NCBI GenBank assembly: GCA_016935595.1
Contig: JAFGQQ010000164.1
Span: 1 to 10,243 of the forward strand
DNA length: 10,243 bases
Direction: 5' to 3'
Source: Bacteroidales bacterium
Lineage (GTDB): Bacteria; Bacteroidota; Bacteroidia; Bacteroidales; UBA10428
Made by a program: the position numbers and the translations under genes. The stretch's first letter is position 1; every line of letters begins with the position of its first letter. Below the pieces are notes generated by a model that was not told the DNA's origin, did no database searches, and saw only the letters and a list, made by a program, of their open reading frames with translations. Below are positions 1 through 6,387 of the stretch, piece after piece.

Positions 1-29
1 AAATAATATGATTTTATAAATAATAATTT

Positions 30-1316
30 ATGAACCTATTACGAAAACGAACGTCACAATATACTGTTCCCCAGCAAGTTAAAAAATCAGGTATTTATCC
101 ATACTTCAAGGCAATAGAATCAAATCAGGATACCGAAGTAATAATTAATGGCAGAAAAATTATTATGTTCGGATCAAACAGTTATTTAGGATTAACAAAT
201 CATCCAAAAGTAATAAAAGCTGCCCAAAAAGCAATTGATAAATATGGAACAGGTTGTGCAGGTTCACCTTTCTTAAACGGCAGACTTGATATTCATAAAG
301 AACTGGAACAAAAATTAGCTGAGTTTGTAAATAAAGATGAGGCAATTATATTTAGTACAGGATTTCAGGTTAATTTAGGTGTTATTTCCTCATTAACAAA
401 CCGAAGTGATTATATCTTGCTTGATAATCTTGATCATGCCTCTATTATTGAGGGAAGCAGGTTATCCTTTTCAAAAGTATTGAAATATGATCATAACAAT
501 ATGGAATCGCTTGAATCTAAATTAATATTATGTGAGCCTAACGTGATTAAACTCATAGTTGTTGATGGAATTTTTAGCATGGATGGTGATATTGTTAAAC
601 TTCCTGAAATAGTTAAGCTGGCAAAAAAATATAAAGCTACAATAATGGTAGATGACGCACACGCATTTGGCGTTTTGGGTAAAAATGGCAATGGTACAGC
701 AGCACATTTTGGATTGACTAACGAGGTTGATTTAATAATGGGTACATTCAGCAAATCTTTTGCTTCAATTGGTGGATTTATTGCTAGTGATTTTGATACA
801 ATTAACTATCTCCGCCATAATGCCCGGTCTCTTATTTTTAGTGCCAGTATTAGTCCGGCATCTACAGCCGCTGTGCTGGCTTCATTGGAAATAATGAAAA
901 ATGAACCTGAGCGTATTCATAATCTATGGGAAATTACAAATTATGCTTTGAAAGGATTCAATGACCTTGGCTTTAACACCGGCAGAGCTGAAACTCCAAT
1001 AATACCTATATATATTGGTAATGAATTTAAAACACTTAAATTAACTCAATTGCTTTTTGAAGAAGGAATATTCGTAAATCCTATAGTATCACCAGCCGTT
1101 AGTAAAGACCAATGTATGATTCGTTTCTCTCTCATGGCTACTCATACAAAGCAACAGGTTGATTTCGCATTTAAAAAATTCTATCAGTGTGCCAACATGT
1201 TGGAAATAGTTCCTAAATTAGAAATTGAAAATTTAGAAAGCTATATAAATTTATATGACACAAAAAGTTATTTTAATTACGGGCGTATCCTCAGGTATTG
1301 GAAAAGCATGCGCTAA
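30..1316 (+). CDS. spt: Serine palmitoyltransferase (alpha-oxoamine synthase family)
   Basis: This is a PLP-dependent fold-type I enzyme that probably condenses L-serine with a long-chain acyl-CoA to 3-ketosphinganine, the first step of sphingolipid synthesis, in the cytosol or at the inner membrane face. The PLP-binding lysine is K242 in the motif GTFSKSFASIGGF; D208 and H211 lie in VDDAHAFG; H136 in LDNLDHAS is the likely ring-stacking histidine. The spacings H136-D208-H211-K242 match those of the characterised Sphingomonas enzyme (H159, D231, H234, K265, from memory). GSNSYLGL (48-55) and GTGCAGSPFLNG (73-84) are typical of the family. Related KBL (glycine C-acetyltransferase) and BioF enzymes are the alternatives; the GTFSKSFAS form and the adjacent reductase favour SPT. 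The start ATG is preceded by an AT-rich stretch with no clear ribosome site. The last 20 or so residues are read through the start of the next gene and are probably an unconserved tail. Confidence 0.85.
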   Translation: MNLLRKRTSQYTVPQQVKKSGIYPYFKAIESNQDTEVIINGRKIIMFGSNSYLGLTNHPKVIKAAQKAIDKYGTGCAGSPFLNGRLDIHKELEQKLAEFVNKDEAIIFSTGFQVNLGVISSLTNRSDYILLDNLDHASIIEGSRLSFSKVLKYDHNNMESLESKLILCEPNVIKLIVVDGIFSMDGDIVKLPEIVKLAKKYKATIMVDDAHAFGVLGKNGNGTAAHFGLTNEVDLIMGTFSKSFASIGGFIASDFDTINYLRHNARSLIFSASISPASTAAVLASLEIMKNEPERIHNLWEITNYALKGFNDLGFNTGRAETPIIPIYIGNEFKTLKLTQLLFEEGIFVNPIVSPAVSKDQCMIRFSLMATHTKQQVDFAFKKFYQCANMLEIVPKLEIENLESYINLYDTKSYFNYGRILRYWKSMR

Positions 1317-2058
1317 ATATCTATCCGATAAGGGATACAAAGTGTATGGTACATGTCGTAATTCTATTGAAAAATCCAACTTATATGAAATTATTACAAT
1401 GGATATTACTTCAAATTCATCCATTGAGAAAGCCATTCATTTTATTCTTTCAAAAGAAAAAGGGATTGATATATTAATTAACAATGCGGGTATGGGTATT
1501 GGTGGAGCAATAGAAGATAACACAAATGAAGAAATAGACTTACAATTTAAAACAAATTTTTTTGGTACTCTAAATGTCTGCAAGGCTGTAATTCCCATAA
1601 TGAGAGAAAAGAAACAGGGTATAATTATCAATATCAGCTCATTAGGAGGTTTAATGGGATTACCTTTTCAGGGAATGTATTCAGCCACAAAATTCGCAAT
1701 TGAGGGTTTAAGTGAATCATTACGCTACGAATTAAAAAATACAGGAATTAAAATAGTATTAATAAATCCCGGTGATTTTAAAACTAATTTTACAGATAAC
1801 AGAAAAATAACTCAAAAATCAAAGACAGGTTTATATAGCGAACAATTTACTAAAACACTTCAAGTTATAGAAAATGATGAGAGAAATGGTGCAAATCCAA
1901 TCAAAATTGCAAAAAAAATTAACAATATAATAAATAAAAAATCTCCAAAAATGAGGTACTTAATTGGCAAACCCGGGCAAATTATTTTCGCAAAACTTAA
2001 AGGATTACTACCATCTAAAATATTCATGTCTATCATTGGAAGTCATTATAAAATATAA
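1255..2058 (+). CDS. SDR-family reductase, probable 3-ketosphinganine reductase
   Basis: This is a classical short-chain dehydrogenase/reductase of 267 residues. The nucleotide-binding motif TGVSSGIG is at 9-16, NNAG at 76-79, a structural Asn in KTNFFG at about 101, and the catalytic set is S129, Y142 and K146 (YSATK), followed by NPGDFKT at 171-177. These positions are normal for a complete enzyme and fix the start at ATG 1255: the next in-frame methionine would lose the Rossmann motif. The lack of an acidic residue at the end of strand 2 (the stretch is YGTCRN) hints at NADPH use. Placement directly after serine palmitoyltransferase, with translation overlapping it by 62 nt, suggests that it reduces 3-ketosphinganine to sphinganine. 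That substrate is inferred from context; sequence alone only shows an SDR. The C-terminal part (KMRYLIGKPGQ, then a Lys/Leu-rich helix) resembles membrane-associated lipid-metabolising SDRs. Confidence 0.85.
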   Translation: MTQKVILITGVSSGIGKACAKYLSDKGYKVYGTCRNSIEKSNLYEIITMDITSNSSIEKAIHFILSKEKGIDILINNAGMGIGGAIEDNTNEEIDLQFKTNFFGTLNVCKAVIPIMREKKQGIIINISSLGGLMGLPFQGMYSATKFAIEGLSESLRYELKNTGIKIVLINPGDFKTNFTDNRKITQKSKTGLYSEQFTKTLQVIENDERNGANPIKIAKKINNIINKKSPKMRYLIGKPGQIIFAKLKGLLPSKIFMSIIGSHYKI

Positions 2059-2075
2059 CCACTTTATTATGACTT

Positions 2076-2098
2076 AAAATTGAATTACAATTTTTTTT
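2076..2098 (+). terminator. Probable intrinsic terminator after the sphingolipid pair
   Basis: A perfect 7-bp inverted repeat (AAAATTG at 2076-2082, CAATTTT at 2088-2094) encloses a 5-nt loop and runs directly into eight T residues (2091-2098). It lies 17 nt after the SDR stop codon. The stem has a single G-C pair, so it is weak in energy terms, but position and T-run fit an intrinsic terminator in a low-GC genome. Confidence 0.5.
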
Positions 2099-2165
2099 AT
2101 TCTGTGCAATTTCATTTTATAATAAGTATTAAAAAAAATTAGACGAGATTTTCTAAGTAATTATT

Positions 2166-2333
2166 ATGGTCTTTATTAATATCAAATTAACATACGATAT
2201 ATATTATGTTATAAAAAGTATTCCTGCCTTAATGGTATTTAATAATGGCGAGATAAAATGGAATCAGGCCGGTGTAATTCAACCAAATCAAATAATAAAC
2301 ATTATTAAAGCAATAAAAAGAAATCAATATTAA
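2166..2333 (+). pseudogene. Relic of a thioredoxin gene (C-terminal half only)
   Basis: Reading from ATG 2166 gives 55 residues that align with the second half of a cytosolic thioredoxin. The segment around the conserved cis-proline reads KSIPALMVFNNGEI, followed by a GV turn and a final amphipathic helix (QPNQIINIIKAIKR), just as in thioredoxin after its KYGIRGIPTLLLF region. The N-terminal half with strand 1, helix 1 and the WCGPC active site is absent: the same frame has a TAA at 2154-2156, and none of the three forward frames between the SDR stop and 2166 encodes a WCxxC. Around the strand leading to the cis-proline, about two residues seem to be missing relative to a normal thioredoxin. 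Without CxxC it cannot be a redox thioredoxin, so I call it a decayed gene. Together with the iron-sulfur relic behind it, it fills the gap before the intact thioredoxin lipoprotein. Confidence 0.7.
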
Positions 2334-2340
2334 TAATTCT

Positions 2341-2508
2341 ATTTGCCCAATCAATCATTATTGCCCGGTAATAAATATTTATCCAGCCGAAACAATTTTA
2401 CAGGATCATCCATTTCAAACACCGATAATTTATAAAGAGAAATGCAATTCATGTCAGAAATGCTTGAAAGCTTGTCCGTACAAGGCATTTGAAATGAATT
2501 TAAACTAA
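2341..2508 (+). pseudogene. Relic of a small 4Fe-4S ferredoxin-like protein
   Basis: A frame one base off the thioredoxin relic, open from 2317 to the TAA at 2506-2508, encodes a cysteine-rich stretch. Its C-terminal part holds an intact cluster motif, C-x2-C-x2-C-x3-C-P (Cys codons at 2443, 2452, 2461 and 2473), followed by YKAFEM, the usual 'PYGAFE'-like end of such ferredoxins. Its N-terminal part reads ICPINHYCPVINIYPAETI, which resembles the CPxxHxCPxxxxCPxxAI signature of small two-part ferredoxins, but the third cysteine is replaced by Tyr (codon 2380-2382). No ATG, GTG or TTG start exists in the open stretch. A missing start plus a lost ligand suggest a degraded gene; a sequencing frameshift near 2317-2340 is a less likely alternative. 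Confidence 0.62.
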
Positions 2509-2550
2509 AACAGAATTAATTTGTTATATTTACAAATAAAACTTATCAAA

Positions 2551-3054
2551 ATGAGACGTATATTTTTTATCAATCTTGTATTATTGATAACTATTTTAAT
2601 AGGGTGTGGAAATAGTAGCGATAATATGAAAGTTACAAGGGAAAAAGAAAGTATAAATACTGAAAATACATACCAGGGAACTATTAAGCTTACGAAGCAA
2701 GATTTTTTAGAAAAGGTAATGAATTACGAAAAAAATCCAAATGTTTGGGTATTTGAAGGAACTAAACCTTGTTTAATAGACTTTTACGCTGACTGGTGTG
2801 CACCTTGCAAAATTACTGCTCCTATTCTTGAAGAATTGGCAATTGAATATCACAATAAAATACATATATACAAAATAGATGTCCAAAAGGAACAAGAGCT
2901 GGCTGCGGTATTTGGAGTTCAAAGTATTCCTGCATTTCTATTTTGTCCATTAGAAGGGCAACCCAGGATGAGTGCAGGTATTGCCCGTACACCAGAGGAA
3001 ACAAAAGCAATGTTTAAACAAATGATTGATGAGTATTTATTAAATGAAATTTAA
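2551..3054 (+). CDS. Thioredoxin-fold lipoprotein (TrxP-like, periplasmic)
   Basis: This is a 167-residue exported thioredoxin. Residues 1-18 form a signal peptide (MRR, then a hydrophobic stretch) ending in a lipobox ILIG-C19, so the mature protein should be lipid-anchored in the envelope. After a polar linker (about 20-45) comes a complete thioredoxin fold with the active site WCAPCK at 82-87 and the cis-proline in SIPAF (P127). Extra cysteines at 74 and 132 are notable. The local sequence (FYADWCAPCKITAPILEELA, then EQELAAVFGVQSIP and PLEGQP) resembles the periplasmic thioredoxin TrxP group of Bacteroides, which takes part in envelope thiol-disulfide exchange; whether this one reduces or oxidises its partners cannot be told. 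A frame extension to a TTG at 2521 exists, but ATG 2551 puts the basic residues and hydrophobic core exactly where a signal peptide needs them. The gene stands alone, after two relics of related redox proteins. Confidence 0.88.
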   Translation: MRRIFFINLVLLITILIGCGNSSDNMKVTREKESINTENTYQGTIKLTKQDFLEKVMNYEKNPNVWVFEGTKPCLIDFYADWCAPCKITAPILEELAIEYHNKIHIYKIDVQKEQELAAVFGVQSIPAFLFCPLEGQPRMSAGIARTPEETKAMFKQMIDEYLLNEI

Positions 3055-3086
3055 TTATTTTATTAAAATCAACTTTTAAAATAATT
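3053..3086 (+). terminator. Possible AT-only hairpin after the thioredoxin gene
   Basis: A perfect 10-bp inverted repeat (AATTATTTTA at 3053-3062, TAAAATAATT at 3077-3086) with a 14-nt loop begins within the stop codon of the thioredoxin lipoprotein. An alternative inner stem, TTAAAA/TTTTAA (3063-3068 with 3074-3079), is also possible. There is no G-C pair and no T-run behind it, so a terminator role is tentative; chance pairing in AT-rich DNA is the alternative. Confidence 0.3.
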
Positions 3087-3182
3087 CAATTAAGGTTATA
3101 GGAAAGGAAATAATTTTTTAATATAAATCTATTTTTATATTTTCGGCAATCACATTATCAAATGACTAAATAAATAATATTT

Positions 3183-6100
3183 ATGTTTAAGAAAGCCTTT
3201 TCAAAAAGCATTAATAAGACATATAAGAAAAACTCCTCAAATATTGCTTCAAAATTAATTATTCTAATATATTTCCTTTCAGGCATTTGTTCTTTAATTG
3301 ATGAGGTAGTATGGTTTCGACTTTTAAAATTAAGCATAGGAAATACCGTATATGCATCCAGTATTGTTGTATCTGTGTTTATGGGTGGTTTAGCACTTGG
3401 TTCGTTTATTATGAGCAAATACGCAGATAATATAAAAAACCGTTTACGTTTATATGCAATTCTGGAATTTGGCGCTACTATATCAGCTGTTTTATTTCCT
3501 TATGCTTTAAAACTAACGGATAATGCCTACCAGTATTTTTATTCCAGTTTCACATCTTCTCCTCCCATTTTATTATTTATTCAAATTGTTGTATCAGCAC
3601 TTTTGCTTCTAATACCGGCAATGATTATGGGAAGTACTTTACCTTTATTAGGTAGATATGTTACATCATTAGAAGAACGAATGGGACGATTAGTAGGTAG
3701 ATTATACGCTTTGAATATGTTGGGTGCTGCACTTGGATGTTTTTTAGCCGGATTTGTCTTAATCAGGGTAATAGGAGTTATGGGCACAGTATATTTTGCA
3801 GCAATAATAAATTTGATTGTTGCAATAGGTGGATGGATATTATCACTTTCACATGATTTTTCAACTGAAACATCAAGATCAATTCATGATATACAAATTG
3901 AAAAATCAGAAAAAACAACAAAATTTAACACATCGATATTGTTAATTGCAATTTTTTGCAGTGGATTAATAAGTATAGGATATGAATTAATATGGATGCG
4001 TAGTATTGTTTTCTTAATTGGGGGAACAACTTATGTATTTTCAGCAGTACTTACAATATATCTGCTTGGTAATGTTTTGGGTGTATGGATAGGTAGCAGG
4101 TTATCAAAAATATTAAAATATCCTGTTCTAGCCTTTGGGATTAGTTTAACACTTTTAGGAATTGTAGGCGTTTTCTATATCAATTTTCTTAATACCTGGC
4201 ATTCGAATTTAATGCCCGATTTTGTTGCAAAAACAATTAATTTTTGGGAAAATGCTAATGTGCGAACCTTATTTTTTCCTATTTTCAATAGTTTTTCTTT
4301 ATTTTTTATTCCTGCAATAATTATGGGAATTGGATTTCCCTTAGCATTACAAGCTTGGGGAAATTATAAACATAAAGTTGGAAAATCAACCGGAATTGTT
4401 TATGGGATCAATACCATAGGTGCTGTATTAAGTGGTTTAATAGTTGGATTTATTTTTATTCCCTTACTGGGAGTTCAATATTCTATAATAATTTTAGGAT
4501 TAATTGGAATTTGGATAGGAAGTTTAATGACAGTATTATTTATTATAAAAAACAAAATTTTATATAGAATCTCTTACATAACAATTGCTTTAGGAATTAC
4601 AATTATTGTTTTTCTTATACCACAAGATTTGTTTAAACGGCAATTTGTCACTATTGCAAAGAAAGATACTTTTCCTCTGATCATAAAAGAAGGTGTCAAT
4701 ACAACTGTTTCGGTTCATCTTGGCGAAGATAATGAGCTTATATTAGCAACTTCAGGAGTCCAGGTTGCCGGAGATTACGAAGGTTTCCGTATTACACAAA
4801 AAATTTTAGGACATTTAGGAGTTATTATAAATAAAAACACACAAAGTGCACTTTCAGTAGGGTTTGGATCAGGTGAATCTTCTAAGTGTTTATCAGATCA
4901 TGATCTGAAAAATATTGATGTTGTTGAGATTGCTCCTGAATTAGTTGACGTATCTTTGGAATATTTCAAACATATAAATTTAAACGAGCACATTGATGAA
5001 GAAGTGAATGTAATTTATATGGATGCTAAAAACTATTTGCATCTTACTGATAAAAAATATGATTTAATTGTTACAGACGCCATAAATCCAAAACAAATAG
5101 CTGAAAATGCCTCATTATATACACAAGAATATTTTCGAAGTGCACGAAAAAGATTAAATCCGGGAGGTGTTTTAGGTTGCTGGTTACCAATAAGTGAAAT
5201 TCCAATTTCATGTACAAATAGTATATTAGGAACTTTTAAAGAAGTATTTCCTTATATATCAATGTGGTTATCTGTAACTGCTCCAAATGAATATGATTTT
5301 ATATTTTTAGTAGGGAGTAATGATCCTCAAAAATATTCTATACATCATATAAACAGTGAGCTAAATAAAAACAAGGTTCAGAGCAGTGTTGACTATATAA
5401 ATTTTTCAAATTCTCACGATGTTTTAAATTGTTATATAGGAGATCAGGAGGGACTTAGTAATTATCTGGACAAATATACAATTAATAGTGACTACAACCC
5501 ATATGTTGAATTCAATACTGATATTAATGAAAAGAAGAATATTAAAAAGCAATGGTTCAGACAATTTATTGAAGAAATTCATCAAAATAACCTAGTTGAA
5601 AAAATTGACTGGAATGGCATTTCAGATAAAGATATAAAAGAATGGTTACAAGTGCATGAATTATACAATTCTATTTCGAATATATTAATTCAATCGAGAT
5701 TTATTAATAATCCATTGGTTATATTACAAAATTGTTATACAGGATTAAGTGTTATTCCCGATAATAAATCCCTTTTAGAATTAGAAAAATATGCTTTAGG
5801 AATAATTAGAGATTATCTTAACACTAAGCCACAAAATATCGATGTTATTTTATCAAATGCAAATGTTATATTAAAAAATCAACCTTCTATAGGGAGTTTA
5901 TGGTTAGTGAGATCATGGGCCTTAATACTTAAAAAAAATTATCAGGAAGCATTACAATCAGCCATTAATGCAGCAAAATTAAATCCGAAAAGCTCTATAT
6001 GTCAATATTATTTAGGTTATTTATTTTTAAGGCTTAAACAACCGGAAAATGCAATTATTTATTTAAATGAAGCCGTTAAATTGGATCCTGACGAAAGTTT

Positions 6101-6350
6101 GTTTCATGCAAACCTGGCAATAGCCTATTCAAATAAAGGCCAATATAATAAAGCATTATTACAATTAAAACAGATATTAACGTTAAGTCCTTACAATTAT
6201 AAAGTATATTGCGATATGGGAAATTTATATAAAATACAGGGGAAACTAGACAAAGCCAAAGAATCTTATATTAAAGCATTACAAATAAAACCGGATTTTG
6301 AATTAGCAAAAAAGAATTTACAGGAATTGACAATACAAAAACCAAATTAA
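3183..6350 (+). CDS. Membrane domain / spermidine synthase-like / TPR fusion protein
   Basis: This 1055-residue protein has three parts. Residues about 22-480 form a polytopic membrane domain of roughly 12-14 helices made of two similar halves: FLSGICSLIDEVVWFR (31-46) matches FCSGLISIGYELIWMR (258-273), and IPAMIMG (144-150) plus a GxxYxxNxxGA motif (172-182) recur at 376-382 and 404-414. Residues about 500-715 are a spermidine synthase-like Rossmann domain: GFGSGE (560-565), acidic E582 in VVEIAPE, D614 in YMDAKNY and TDAINP (631-636), then LYTQEYF and LNPGGV. A helical linker (about 750-900) leads to four TPRs of exactly 34 residues (905-938, 939-972, 973-1006, 1007-1040). In true spermidine synthases the loop reads D-x-x-D-P; here the second Asp is N635, as in many MFS-fused relatives, so putrescine aminopropylation is doubtful. 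An aminopropyl- or methyl-transferase-like reaction on a membrane-linked substrate is possible. ATG 3183 is supported because an upstream ATG at 3163 stops after three codons. Confidence 0.85.
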   Translation: MFKKAFSKSINKTYKKNSSNIASKLIILIYFLSGICSLIDEVVWFRLLKLSIGNTVYASSIVVSVFMGGLALGSFIMSKYADNIKNRLRLYAILEFGATISAVLFPYALKLTDNAYQYFYSSFTSSPPILLFIQIVVSALLLLIPAMIMGSTLPLLGRYVTSLEERMGRLVGRLYALNMLGAALGCFLAGFVLIRVIGVMGTVYFAAIINLIVAIGGWILSLSHDFSTETSRSIHDIQIEKSEKTTKFNTSILLIAIFCSGLISIGYELIWMRSIVFLIGGTTYVFSAVLTIYLLGNVLGVWIGSRLSKILKYPVLAFGISLTLLGIVGVFYINFLNTWHSNLMPDFVAKTINFWENANVRTLFFPIFNSFSLFFIPAIIMGIGFPLALQAWGNYKHKVGKSTGIVYGINTIGAVLSGLIVGFIFIPLLGVQYSIIILGLIGIWIGSLMTVLFIIKNKILYRISYITIALGITIIVFLIPQDLFKRQFVTIAKKDTFPLIIKEGVNTTVSVHLGEDNELILATSGVQVAGDYEGFRITQKILGHLGVIINKNTQSALSVGFGSGESSKCLSDHDLKNIDVVEIAPELVDVSLEYFKHINLNEHIDEEVNVIYMDAKNYLHLTDKKYDLIVTDAINPKQIAENASLYTQEYFRSARKRLNPGGVLGCWLPISEIPISCTNSILGTFKEVFPYISMWLSVTAPNEYDFIFLVGSNDPQKYSIHHINSELNKNKVQSSVDYINFSNSHDVLNCYIGDQEGLSNYLDKYTINSDYNPYVEFNTDINEKKNIKKQWFRQFIEEIHQNNLVEKIDWNGISDKDIKEWLQVHELYNSISNILIQSRFINNPLVILQNCYTGLSVIPDNKSLLELEKYALGIIRDYLNTKPQNIDVILSNANVILKNQPSIGSLWLVRSWALILKKNYQEALQSAINAAKLNPKSSICQYYLGYLFLRLKQPENAIIYLNEAVKLDPDESLFHANLAIAYSNKGQYNKALLQLKQILTLSPYNYKVYCDMGNLYKIQGKLDKAKESYIKALQIKPDFELAKKNLQELTIQKPN

Positions 6351-6357
6351 AATTTTA

Positions 6358-6386
6358 ATATAATTCAAATTATATAATTATTTTTT
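6358..6386. terminator. Possible AT hairpin between converging genes
   Basis: An 8-nt inverted repeat (ATATAATT at 6358-6365, AATTATAT at 6368-6375) separated by two bases is followed by six T residues at 6381-6386. It fills almost the whole 37-nt gap between the stop codons of the TPR fusion and the lamin-tail gene, where a bidirectional terminator would be expected. The stem has no G-C pair and the loop would have to open two or more pairs, so it is weak evidence. Confidence 0.3.
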
Positions 6387-6387
6387 G

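Noticed and set aside
491..754. Minus-strand open frame of 87 codons inside serine palmitoyltransferase
   Set aside because: It is opposite the PLP-binding and VDDAHAFG region of a clear enzyme, so it is a mirror of conserved codons.
2059..2165. Search for the missing N-terminal half of the thioredoxin relic
   Set aside because: No frame gives a WCxxC or the preceding FxAxWC strand; the stretch holds only the hairpin at 2076-2098 and AT-rich sequence.
2521..2550. TTG-initiated 10-residue extension of the thioredoxin lipoprotein
   Set aside because: The extension reads MLYLQIKLIK in front of a perfect lipoprotein signal peptide starting at ATG 2551; it would spoil the usual N-region and has an AT-rich non-coding look.
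3183..6350. Calling the fusion protein a plain spermidine synthase (speE) or a plain transporter
   Set aside because: The D-x-x-D-P loop has Asn at the second acidic position and the protein carries large membrane and TPR parts; neither simple name is supported.
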